A program made the translations under genes and the position numbers. The notes under the pieces are model-generated. The model did no database searches. It saw only the letters and a list, made by a program, of their open reading frames with translations, and was not told where the DNA came from. From NCBI RefSeq assembly GCF_025947145.1, contig NZ_CP109999.1:1922001-1986000 (forward strand): 64,000 bases of DNA. Direction: 5' to 3'. Numbering within the stretch: position 1 is the first letter of the stretch; the number at the start of each line of letters is the position of its first letter. Below are positions 1-6,066 of this stretch, one piece after another. The DNA comes from Flavobacterium sp. N1994 (GTDB lineage Bacteria; Bacteroidota; Bacteroidia; Flavobacteriales; Flavobacteriaceae).

Positions 1-841
1 ATTCTTTTTTGTGAATGTGGGGAATCAAATCTTTGATAAACAAAATCCCTTCAATATGATCGATACTTTCTCTGTATACTGGTATTCTGGAATAACCTTT
101 ATCAACTATTTTCGGATAAATTTCAGCAAAAGTCTCGTTAACTTCGATAGCAAAAACATCAATTCTTGGGCTCATGACTTGCTTTGTATCAGTATTCCCA
201 AAAGAAACAATACCTTCTAAAATTTTTTGTTCTTCAGAAGAAGTGTCATCAGTAGAAGTCAATTCTAAGGCTTGTGATAATTGGTCGACCGATATATTTG
301 ATTTTTGTTTTCCTAATTTTTCATGAAGAAAGACTGTTACGGCTCTCATCGGCAAACTAATTGGAGAGAGTAACTTATCTAAAAGCGTTATCGGAGTTGC
401 GATAAATTTTGAAAATTTGATATTATTTCGGCTGGCGTAAATTTTTGGTAATACTTCACCAAATAAAAGGATGAGAAAAGTGATTAGTATAACCTCAACA
501 ATAAATTTTAGAATAGGAGATTCTATTGATGAAAAAAGATTGTTTCCAACAAAAGAGAAGATAATTACTACTCCTATATGACTAAAATTATTGGCTACTA
601 ATATAGTGGCTAATAGTTTTTTAGGGCGTTGGAGTAATTTTGAGATTAAGTTGGCCTTTGATGCATCTTCTTCGGCTAATGTGCTGATGTCTTTTTGCGA
701 AAGCGAAAAAAGGGCCACTTCTGCTGCTGAAACCATTGCAGAACAGAACAAGAAGAAAGCAATGGCTAAACTCCCGAAAAGTAAATGGGTATCAATACTG
801 GCAAAAGAATTTAAACTGGGCTCAGAGTCCAATGGAGTCAA
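1..841 (-). CDS. gldE: GldE, gliding-motility CNNM/CBS membrane protein (3' end beyond window)
   Basis: Reading the minus strand gives a continuous frame whose N-terminal part has hydrophobic segments and the signature LFGEVLPK of the CNNM (DUF21) transporter domain. Residues read from positions 1-230 look like the following CBS region. In Flavobacterium this hemolysin/CorC-like protein, encoded just after ssb, is GldE, an inner-membrane protein linked to gliding and T9SS; that identity rests on neighbourhood plus domain type. No ATG is available near the N-terminus: a stop at 848-850 is followed by TTG at 841 and another TTG at 832 (giving M-D-S-E-P-S-L), so a TTG start is likely and the exact one is uncertain. 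The gap to ssb is about 16-25 bp, consistent with co-transcription. About 280 of an expected ~430 residues are present; the C-terminus lies outside the window. Confidence 0.85.
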   Translation of the reverse strand, partial: MTPLDSEPSLNSFASIDTHLLFGSLAIAFFLFCSAMVSAAEVALFSLSQKDISTLAEEDASKANLISKLLQRPKKLLATILVANNFSHIGVVIIFSFVGNNLFSSIESPILKFIVEVILITFLILLFGEVLPKIYASRNNIKFSKFIATPITLLDKLLSPISLPMRAVTVFLHEKLGKQKSNISVDQLSQALELTSTDDTSSEEQKILEGIVSFGNTDTKQVMSPRIDVFAIEVNETFAEIYPKIVDKGYSRIPVYRESIDHIEGILFIKDLIPHIHKKE

Positions 842-857
842 GGTTAGTTAAACAATA

Positions 858-1295
858 TCAAAACGGCAAATCGTTTTCAGGCGTTCCAGAATTTGATGCT
901 TCAAAATTAGTGTTTTTTGTTTCTAAATTTTGGGGTGTTTTTAAACCATCCACTTCTTTTTTGGTGGTCAAAAAGGTAAATTCTGTCACTTGTATTTCGG
1001 TAGTGTATTTTGTAGTGCCATCTTCAGCTTGCCACTGGCGTGATTTTATTCTGCCTTCCACGAATATTTTGTCGCCTTTAGAAAGGTAACGTTCACATAT
1101 TTCAGCGGCTTTGTTTCTTACTACTAAGTTGTGCCATTCAGTAGAAGCAATCTTTTCGTTAGTTTGTTTATTGATATACACTTCGTTTGTAGCCAAAGGA
1201 AAACGACCAATGCAATTTCCGCCTTCGAAATAATGCATTTTGACATCATCACCAAGATGACCAATCAACATAACTTTATTTAATGTCCCGTTCAT
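858..1295 (-). CDS. ssb: Single-stranded DNA-binding protein
   Basis: A 145-residue protein with an N-terminal OB-fold (MNGTLNKVMLIGHLGDD..., then the EWHNLVV and GDKIFVEGRI segments typical of bacterial SSB), a short disordered linker, and the acidic C-terminal tip ENDLPF, which in this family recruits replication and repair proteins. The OB-fold binds ssDNA as a tetramer during replication, recombination and repair. It lies between mutY and gldE on the same strand. A TAnnTTTG-type -7 box sits about 63 bp upstream of its ATG, so ssb-gldE can be transcribed separately from mutY. Length and ends are normal for the family. Confidence 0.97.
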   Translation of the reverse strand: MNGTLNKVMLIGHLGDDVKMHYFEGGNCIGRFPLATNEVYINKQTNEKIASTEWHNLVVRNKAAEICERYLSKGDKIFVEGRIKSRQWQAEDGTTKYTTEIQVTEFTFLTTKKEVDGLKTPQNLETKNTNFEASNSGTPENDLPF

Positions 1296-1358
1296 GTTTT
1301 CAAGTGTTTGTTTTTATTCCGTTGCTCTACCTACAATTCGGCTTGACCTCACGTTCCT

Positions 1359-1392
1359 CAAATTTACTACTTTTTTTGAAATTTAAAACCAA
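1359..1392 (-). promoter_or_regulatory. Probable promoter of ssb-gldE
   Basis: On the minus strand a TAAATTTG (-7 type TAnnTTTG) occupies 1359-1366, with a TTG at 1390-1392, 23 nt upstream. It lies just past the mutY stop and 63 bp before the ssb ATG. The -7 match is exact; the spacing is slightly long for the Flavobacterium consensus. Confidence 0.5.
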
Positions 1393-2423
1393 TCTTTTTC
1401 AATAAAATTATAAATAACAATTGGAAAAGGCATTTTCTTAGCTGATTCCCAGTTAATTCCGTTTTCAAGTTTCCCTTGTGTCTTAATTTTCCAGAATTTG
1501 ATATTCAAATGTTGATGCGAAAGTTTGTGGATGATAGTTTGTGGATTGTATAAAATAATTTCTTCTATGTCATTGGTAACGAACTTTTGATTTTGAATTA
1601 ATTCCAAAATAGCTTGTTCATTTTCTTCCAGTTCCGTTTCTAATAAGGGAAACTCATATAAGTTATGCCAAATTCCTTTTTGAGTTCGTTTGTGAAGTAG
1701 CGTGTTGTTATCCTCATCTGAAAAGACTAAATAATTAAAAAAGCGAGGTCTCACTTTTAATTTCTTTGATTTCACTGGAAGTTGTGCTACTTTTTTCTTT
1801 TGCAGAGCCAGGCAGCTATCATTAAAAACACAGTTTTGACAATCTGGATTTTTAGGCACACATTGCAGGGCGCCGAATTCCATTATAGCCTGATTGAATA
1901 TATTGGCTTTCCCTTTTGGCATTAATTCCTGAGCTAAAGCTGTGAATTCTTTTTTGGCTCCTGTCGAAGCGATATCGGTTTCAACATCAAAATAACGAGA
2001 CAATACTCTAAAAACATTCCCGTCAACTACAGGAACATTCTCGTTGTAGGCAAATGAAGCTATAGCAGCTGCAGTGTACTCGCCAACTCCTTTTAGCTTT
2101 AATAAATCGGCATAGTTTTTTGGGAATTCTCCGTTACGTTCAAAAGCTACTTCTTTGGCTGTTTTGTGTAAATTTCGAGCCCGTGAATAATAGCCAAGTC
2201 CTTGCCAGAATTTTAAAACTTCTTCTTCAGTAGCATTAGCTAAGTCAAAAACTGTGGGAAATGCTTCAGTAAAACGTAAAAAATAGGGTAATCCTTGCGC
2301 GACTCTCGTTTGTTGGAGCATGATTTCTGAGAGCCAAATGGTATACGGATTAGTGCTGTTTCGCCAAGGCAAATCGCGTTTGTTTTGTAAATACCATTGT
2401 ATTAGAATTTTAGAGAACTTCAT
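1383..2423 (-). CDS. mutY: A/G-specific adenine glycosylase MutY
   Basis: Removes adenine mispaired with 8-oxoguanine or guanine in base-excision repair. The sequence shows the catalytic region LSEIMLQQTRV, the helix-hairpin-helix/Asp segment LKLKGVGEYTAA followed by VVDGNVFRVLSR, the iron-sulfur Cys cluster (CVPKNPDCQNCVFNDSC) and a C-terminal NUDIX-like domain used for 8-oxoG recognition. A slightly longer frame opens at 2441 (six extra residues, MNHILA), but the ATG at 2423 (MKFSKILIQWYLQNK) matches where the family normally begins. The protein is about 346 aa, the usual length. It is upstream of ssb on the same strand and divergent from the HU gene. Confidence 0.95.
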   Translation of the reverse strand: MKFSKILIQWYLQNKRDLPWRNSTNPYTIWLSEIMLQQTRVAQGLPYFLRFTEAFPTVFDLANATEEEVLKFWQGLGYYSRARNLHKTAKEVAFERNGEFPKNYADLLKLKGVGEYTAAAIASFAYNENVPVVDGNVFRVLSRYFDVETDIASTGAKKEFTALAQELMPKGKANIFNQAIMEFGALQCVPKNPDCQNCVFNDSCLALQKKKVAQLPVKSKKLKVRPRFFNYLVFSDEDNNTLLHKRTQKGIWHNLYEFPLLETELEENEQAILELIQNQKFVTNDIEEIILYNPQTIIHKLSHQHLNIKFWKIKTQGKLENGINWESAKKMPFPIVIYNFIEKDWF

Positions 2424-2482
2424 AGCTAAAATGTGGTTCACAAAAATAATTCTTTATGTGATTAAATTTTAATAGATTATGC

Positions 2483-2514
2483 TTGAAATATTGTTTTTTT
2501 AATTCATATATTTG
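2483..2514 (+). promoter_or_regulatory. Promoter of the HU gene
   Basis: TTG at 2483-2485, 21 nt, then TATATTTG at 2507-2514: a full match to the Bacteroidota housekeeping promoter. It lies 43 bp before the HU start codon and points away from mutY. Confidence 0.75.
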
Positions 2515-2557
2515 CAACCTCAAAAAAATTACATAATAATATTAAATACGAAAGAAA

Positions 2558-2851
2558 ATGACGAAAGCAGATATCGTAGCAAAGATTTCAGAAAAATTAG
2601 GACTTGAAAAAGGAGATGTTCAAGCAACAGTTGAAGCGTTTATGGAAGAAGTGAAAACTTCGTTAGAAACTGGTGACAATGTTTATTTAAGAGGTTTTGG
2701 TAGTTTCATCATCAAAACAAGAGCTGAAAAAACTGGAAGAAACATTTCAAAAAATACAACTATCAAAATACCTGCACATAATATTCCTGCATTTAAACCT
2801 GCAAAAGTATTCGTAGAAGCAATAAAAACAAATACTGAAGTAGCAGTATAA
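2558..2851 (+). CDS. HU-family DNA-binding protein
   Basis: 97 residues covering the whole HU/IHF fold: an N-terminal helical dimerisation region (MTKADIVAKISEKLGL...), the GDNVYLRGFGSFIIK strand and the DNA-minor-groove beta arm with the family signature (TGRNISKNTTIKIPAHNIPAFKPAK). It is a histone-like nucleoid protein that bends DNA as a dimer. It has a strong upstream promoter. The next genes are a tiny basic protein and the RNase E/G gene, an arrangement often seen in flavobacteria. The HU subclass cannot be fixed from sequence alone. Confidence 0.95.
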   Translation: MTKADIVAKISEKLGLEKGDVQATVEAFMEEVKTSLETGDNVYLRGFGSFIIKTRAEKTGRNISKNTTIKIPAHNIPAFKPAKVFVEAIKTNTEVAV

Positions 2852-2884
2852 AACTTATTTATTAATAACCAAAAACCAGATTGT

Positions 2885-2977
2885 ATGCCAAGTGGTAAAA
2901 AAAGAAAAAGACATAAGGTAGCAACGCACAAACGTAAAAAACGTGCGAGAGCTAACCGACACAAAAAGAAAAAGTAG
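2885..2977 (+). CDS. 30-residue highly basic protein, AURKAIP1/COX24-like
   Basis: A short ORF beginning MPSGKKRKRHKVATHKRK and ending in a Lys tail before a TAG at 2975-2977; about 60% of residues are Lys or Arg and there are almost no acidic ones. I recognise it as the small Bacteroidota protein annotated as AURKAIP1/COX24 domain-containing; in mitochondria that domain is the small-subunit ribosomal protein mS38. A ribosome-associated role here is therefore inferred from family, not shown. It sits 33 bp after HU and overlaps the upstream arm of a strong terminator, so it is probably co-transcribed with HU. Its length is usual for the bacterial family. Confidence 0.85.
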   Translation: MPSGKKRKRHKVATHKRKKRARANRHKKKK

Positions 2978-3000
2978 TTTATAACTACTTTTCTTTTTTT
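2970..3000 (+). terminator. Intrinsic terminator after HU and small basic gene
   Basis: A perfect 10-bp stem (arms 2970-2979 and 2983-2992, 3-nt loop) followed by a T-rich run. The left arm includes the stop codon of the 30-residue gene. Confidence 0.85.
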
Positions 3001-3202
3001 AGAAAACGTTCATTGAAATTGAGAAAAGAAACAAGAACCAAGAGCAAAGAGCCGAGACGAAATGTCTTTCTTCTTGCTTCTTTATTCTATCTTCTTTATC
3101 TCGCCGGGTAACAATACCTGTTTAAAATGTTTAATCCATCCTAACAATTCAGTTCCGTGTTACATAACTCGAAACTAAAAAGTTTGGATAAAAATTTACA
3201 AA
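2978..3202. other. Non-coding spacer with AAGAAnC-type low-complexity sequence
   Basis: The spacer between the HU terminator and RNase E/G carries no convincing ORF. Around 3010-3110 it contains runs built from AAGAA/CAAGA words and then their complement (CTTCTT, CTTGCTTC). The same kind of word recurs at 41830-41860 (in the rsmI tail) and 47480-47520. I found no convincing promoter box for the downstream gene. Confidence 0.4.
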
Positions 3203-4747
3203 GTGAATAAAGAACTAATCATTAGATCTAGTGCTGACGCTGTAGATTTTGCCTTATTAAAAGATGGAAAACTAATTGAATTACACAAAGAAGAAGAGAC
3301 AAGCAATTTCCAAGTTGGTGATATTTTTATTGCCAAAATAAGGAAACCTGTTGCTGGATTGAATGCTGCTTTTGTAAATGTAGGCTATGAAAAAGATGCC
3401 TTTTTACATTATCATGATTTAGGTCCCAATTTCGCTTCTTATTTGAAATTCATAAAACTTGTAAGCGCAGGTAAATTAAAAGATTTCTCCCTAAAAAACT
3501 TTCAGTTTGAGAAAGAAATTGATAAAGATGGTGCCGTTGCAGATATCCTCAACGCCAATCAATCAATATTAGTACAAGTAGTCAAAGAACCTATTTCTAC
3601 AAAAGGTCCGAGAATAAGCTGTGAGCTTTCTTTCGCCGGACGATTTTTAGTTTTAGTACCTTTTTCCGATAGAGTTTCTGTTTCGCAAAAAATAGAATCG
3701 AAAGAAGAAAAAGACCGTCTTAAAAAACTAGTACAATCCATCAAACAAAAAGGTTTTGGGGTTATTGTGAGAACAGTAGCCGAAGGCAAAAACATAGCCG
3801 AATTAGAAAAAGACTTGCAGAACTTAATGAATAGATGGACTGCAATGAGTAAAAAATTACCAACCGCACATCATCCGTCAAAAGTTTTAGGAGAGCTTAA
3901 CAAAGCTTCTTCTATTCTTAGAGATGTATTCAATGATACTTTTACTAGTATTCAAATAGATGATGAAGAGTTGTACCAAGAAACAAAGGACTATTTAGCC
4001 GAAATAGCTCCAGACAAACAAAAAATTGTTAAGTTTTATCAATCGAAAGACACCCCTTTATTTGAGAAATATCATATTGAAAGACAAATAAAAACCTCTT
4101 TTGGACGAACCGTATCGATGAGTAAAGGCGCTTATCTGATTATTGAACATACCGAAGCTTTACACGTTATTGACGTGAATAGTGGGAACCGTTCTAACAA
4201 AGCCAATAATCAAGAAGATACGGCCATGGAAGTAAACATGATTGCTGCAGTAGAAATTGCAAGACAATTACGTTTGCGAGATATGGGTGGGATTATCGTA
4301 GTCGATTTTATCGATATGAAAGATCCTGAAAATCGTCAAGTCTTATTTAATTTCTTAAGAGATGAGATGAGCGATGATAAAGCCAAACATAAGATCTTAC
4401 CGCCAAGTAAGTTTGGACTAGTTCAAATTACAAGACAAAGAGTAAGACCAGAAGTAAATATTGAAACAAGGGAAGAAAATCCGAATAACTTGAGTGGAGA
4501 TGTAGATGCTCCTATTCAAATTATTGATAAAATTAACTTTTCTCTTGAAAAGATTGCCAAAGACCACAGCGGAGTGAAATTAAACGTTCATCCATTTGTG
4601 GCAGCATACCTTAAAAAAGGTTTTCCATCATTACGTTCAAAATGGTTTTTTGAACATAAAAAGTGGGTGAAAATCATACCTCGTGACGCTTACACGTATT
4701 TAGAATACCGATTCTTCGATAAAGAAGGAAAGGAAATCAAGGAATAA
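3203..4747 (+). CDS. rng: Ribonuclease E/G family protein
   Basis: A 514-residue RNase G-type endoribonuclease that processes rRNA precursors and degrades mRNA. An S1-like RNA-binding region occupies about residues 36-110 (VGDIFIAKIRKPVAGLNAAFVNVG). The catalytic domain carries the metal-binding aspartates D324 (in VIDVNSGNR) and about D368 (in GIIVVDFIDM). The length matches RNase G rather than the long RNase E. The start is GTG, the first start giving a family-like N-terminus (MNKELIIRSS). Its last ~22 codons plus terminator are copied in tandem immediately downstream. The neighbouring small basic protein and HU agree with the usual flavobacterial context. Confidence 0.95.
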   Translation: MNKELIIRSSADAVDFALLKDGKLIELHKEEETSNFQVGDIFIAKIRKPVAGLNAAFVNVGYEKDAFLHYHDLGPNFASYLKFIKLVSAGKLKDFSLKNFQFEKEIDKDGAVADILNANQSILVQVVKEPISTKGPRISCELSFAGRFLVLVPFSDRVSVSQKIESKEEKDRLKKLVQSIKQKGFGVIVRTVAEGKNIAELEKDLQNLMNRWTAMSKKLPTAHHPSKVLGELNKASSILRDVFNDTFTSIQIDDEELYQETKDYLAEIAPDKQKIVKFYQSKDTPLFEKYHIERQIKTSFGRTVSMSKGAYLIIEHTEALHVIDVNSGNRSNKANNQEDTAMEVNMIAAVEIARQLRLRDMGGIIVVDFIDMKDPENRQVLFNFLRDEMSDDKAKHKILPPSKFGLVQITRQRVRPEVNIETREENPNNLSGDVDAPIQIIDKINFSLEKIAKDHSGVKLNVHPFVAAYLKKGFPSLRSKWFFEHKKWVKIIPRDAYTYLEYRFFDKEGKEIKE

Positions 4748-4754
4748 AGAAAAG

Positions 4755-4788
4755 ACCATCCTGTTTTAATAACACGGATGGTTTTTTT
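4755..4788 (+). terminator. Terminator of RNase E/G gene (copied at 4927-4960)
   Basis: Stem ACCATCC/GGATGGT (4755-4761 with 4776-4782), an inner TGTT/AACA extension and a 7-T run. An identical terminator lies 172 bp further on because the region is duplicated. Confidence 0.85.
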
Positions 4789-4813
4789 ATGATTTTTTGC
4801 TAAAGCAAAAATA

Positions 4814-4851
4814 CCTGAAGCCCACTGGGCTTCCTCCTCTTAATATCAAAT
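4814..4851 (+). repeat. Dispersed hairpin element A, copy A1
   Basis: A stem GAAGCCCACTGGGCTTC followed by the conserved tail CCTCCTCTTAATATCAAAT, preceded by an A-rich lead AAAAATACCT. Other copies are at 4986-5023, 35012-35050, 47401-47438 and, in reverse orientation, 59339-59374 and 59387-59431. Confidence 0.85.
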
Positions 4852-4985
4852 CTCGTGACGCTTACACGTATTTAGAGTACCGATTCTTCGATAAAGAAGG
4901 AAAGGAAATCAAGGAATAAAGAAAAGACCATCCTGTTTTAATAACACGGATGGTTTTTTTATGATTTTTTGCTAAAGCAAAAATA

Positions 4986-5023
4986 CCTGAAGCCCACTGG
5001 GCTTCCTCCTCTTAATATCAAAT
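4986..5023 (+). repeat. Element A, copy A2
   Basis: Identical to A1 and displaced by 172 bp as part of the tandem duplication. Its right end is exactly the junction with the third, truncated rng-tail copy. Confidence 0.85.
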
Positions 5024-5060
5024 GATAAAGAAGGAAAGGAAATTAAAGAATAAAGAAAAG

Positions 5061-5091
5061 ACCGCCTTTCGAAAGACTGGCGGTTTTTTTA
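5061..5091 (+). terminator. Terminator after third rng-tail copy
   Basis: Stem ACCGCC/GGCGGT enclosing a TTTCGAAA core, then seven T. It sits in the same position relative to the rng tail as the 4755 terminator but has a different stem sequence. Confidence 0.8.
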
Positions 5092-5104
5092 TTAGTAGCT
5101 ATTT

Positions 5105-5173
5105 CCAGCTATACGTTGCAATCTTTTATTTTTAATAAAAATAAAAGGATTTCCACTGCTATCTGGGCTAGGG
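5105..5173 (+). repeat. Dispersed repeat B, degenerate copy B1
   Basis: Begins CCAGCTATACG and ends CTGCTATCTGGGCTAGGG, around an AT-rich inverted repeat (TCTTTTATTTTT / AAAATAAAAGGA). It corresponds to the GC-rich elements at 21747-21790, 31394-31435 and 47322-47363, whose ends read CCCGCT... and ...ATCGGGGCTA. Confidence 0.6.
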
Positions 5174-5190
5174 CTTTGCATTAAATTTCA

Positions 5191-5198
5191 TATATTTG
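5191..5198 (+). promoter_or_regulatory. -7 box of the T9SS cargo gene
   Basis: TATATTTG, an exact TAnnTTTG match 18 bp before the ATG at 5217. No well-spaced TTG is present. The box overlaps a possible upstream TTG start at 5196, which supports the downstream ATG. Confidence 0.5.
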
Positions 5199-5216
5199 AG
5201 TTCTAAATCATTCATT

Positions 5217-6041
5217 ATGAGCAAACTTTACTTTTTTATTGCTTTTGCATTTACCGGACTTGTAAGTTCTGCTCAAACCATTACCATTCCCGATACCAAT
5301 TTTAAAGCAAAGCTATTACAGGCAAGTACCACTAATTATATTGCTACCGATTTCTCTAATAATTCGATTAAAATTGACATTAACGATGATGGTGAAATAC
5401 AACTCAATGAAGTATTGGGTGTGGAAGATCTTAATTTAGATTCTTGTAACATAAGTTCCTTTGAAGGCATTCAAAACTTTTCAAATCTAACCGTATTAAG
5501 ATGTTCCGATAATCTTATGAGTGAATTAAACCTTTGCGGAACTTCTGTTTTTTACCTTTTTTGTGATAATGCTCCCAATTTGACAACAATAAACCTGAAA
5601 AACAATGTAATTTCACAAACTGCCTGGCAGGAACCGCCATTTCCACCATTTTTTGTTTGGAACTTACCATCGCTCCAATACATTTGTGCTGATGCTGCTG
5701 AAATGGCAGAAGTTTATGGTTATTTCTCAACAACTACAACTAACACTCTAACTTATAGTTCTGATTGTGATACGACAAACTGTTCTAGTTTATTGACTAC
5801 TTTAAATCAAGTTCGAAATTCAGTCATTTCTATTTATCCGAATCCTGCCACTACTGTGTTGAATATTAAGCTAGACGCGGAAATAAAATCAGTTAGTATT
5901 TATAATACCTTAGGACAAATAGTGCAGGAGCATTTAAGTTCAAATAAAACTATTGATGTTTCAGTGCTGAAAACAGGAAGCTATTTTATTAAAATTATAA
6001 GCGATAAAGGAACGGTTAGTTCGAAGTTTATAAAAGAATAA
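5217..6041 (+). CDS. Secreted protein with C-terminal type IX sorting domain
   Basis: A 274-residue protein: a signal peptide (MSKLYFFIAFAFTGLVSSAQ, cleavage near Ala-Gln), a middle part with leucine-rich-repeat-like segments (VEDLNLDSCNISSFEGIQ, LTVLRCSDN, LTTINLKNN), and a type A T9SS sorting domain over the last ~75 residues (ISIYPNPATTVLNI ... KTGSYFIKIISDKG ... KFIKE). It should be exported and moved across the outer membrane by the gliding/T9SS machinery. The function of the body is unknown; the LRR-like region suggests protein binding or adhesion. The ATG at 5217 is preferred because an upstream TTG lies inside the -7 box. It is isolated, between a repeat cluster and the convergent pbpC. 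Confidence 0.85.
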   Translation: MSKLYFFIAFAFTGLVSSAQTITIPDTNFKAKLLQASTTNYIATDFSNNSIKIDINDDGEIQLNEVLGVEDLNLDSCNISSFEGIQNFSNLTVLRCSDNLMSELNLCGTSVFYLFCDNAPNLTTINLKNNVISQTAWQEPPFPPFFVWNLPSLQYICADAAEMAEVYGYFSTTTTNTLTYSSDCDTTNCSSLLTTLNQVRNSVISIYPNPATTVLNIKLDAEIKSVSIYNTLGQIVQEHLSSNKTIDVSVLKTGSYFIKIISDKGTVSSKFIKE

Positions 6042-6066
6042 AAAAACCGAATAGACAAGGCCTTTT

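Larger units (their letters stand above)
4680..5064 (+). repeat. Tandem duplication of the rng 3' end with hairpin element A
   Basis: Unit 1 (4680-4851) and unit 2 (4852-5023) are nearly identical 172-bp blocks. Each holds the last ~22 codons of rng, its stop, its terminator, a short spacer and one copy of the A element (4814-4851, 4986-5023). A third, 5'-truncated copy starts at 5024, matching unit 1 from 4718, and carries a different terminator stem. Unit 2 has one substitution in the former coding part (AGAGTACC versus AGAATACC). The copies downstream of the true stop are not expected to be translated. Confidence 0.9.

Noticed and set aside
2683..2964. Minus-strand 93-codon ORF opposite HU and the basic protein
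   Set aside because: Antisense to two recognised genes; no promoter or family features.
4852..4919. Second copy of the RNase E/G C-terminus as a separate gene
   Set aside because: Only the last ~22 codons are present, without a start; it is a duplication remnant.
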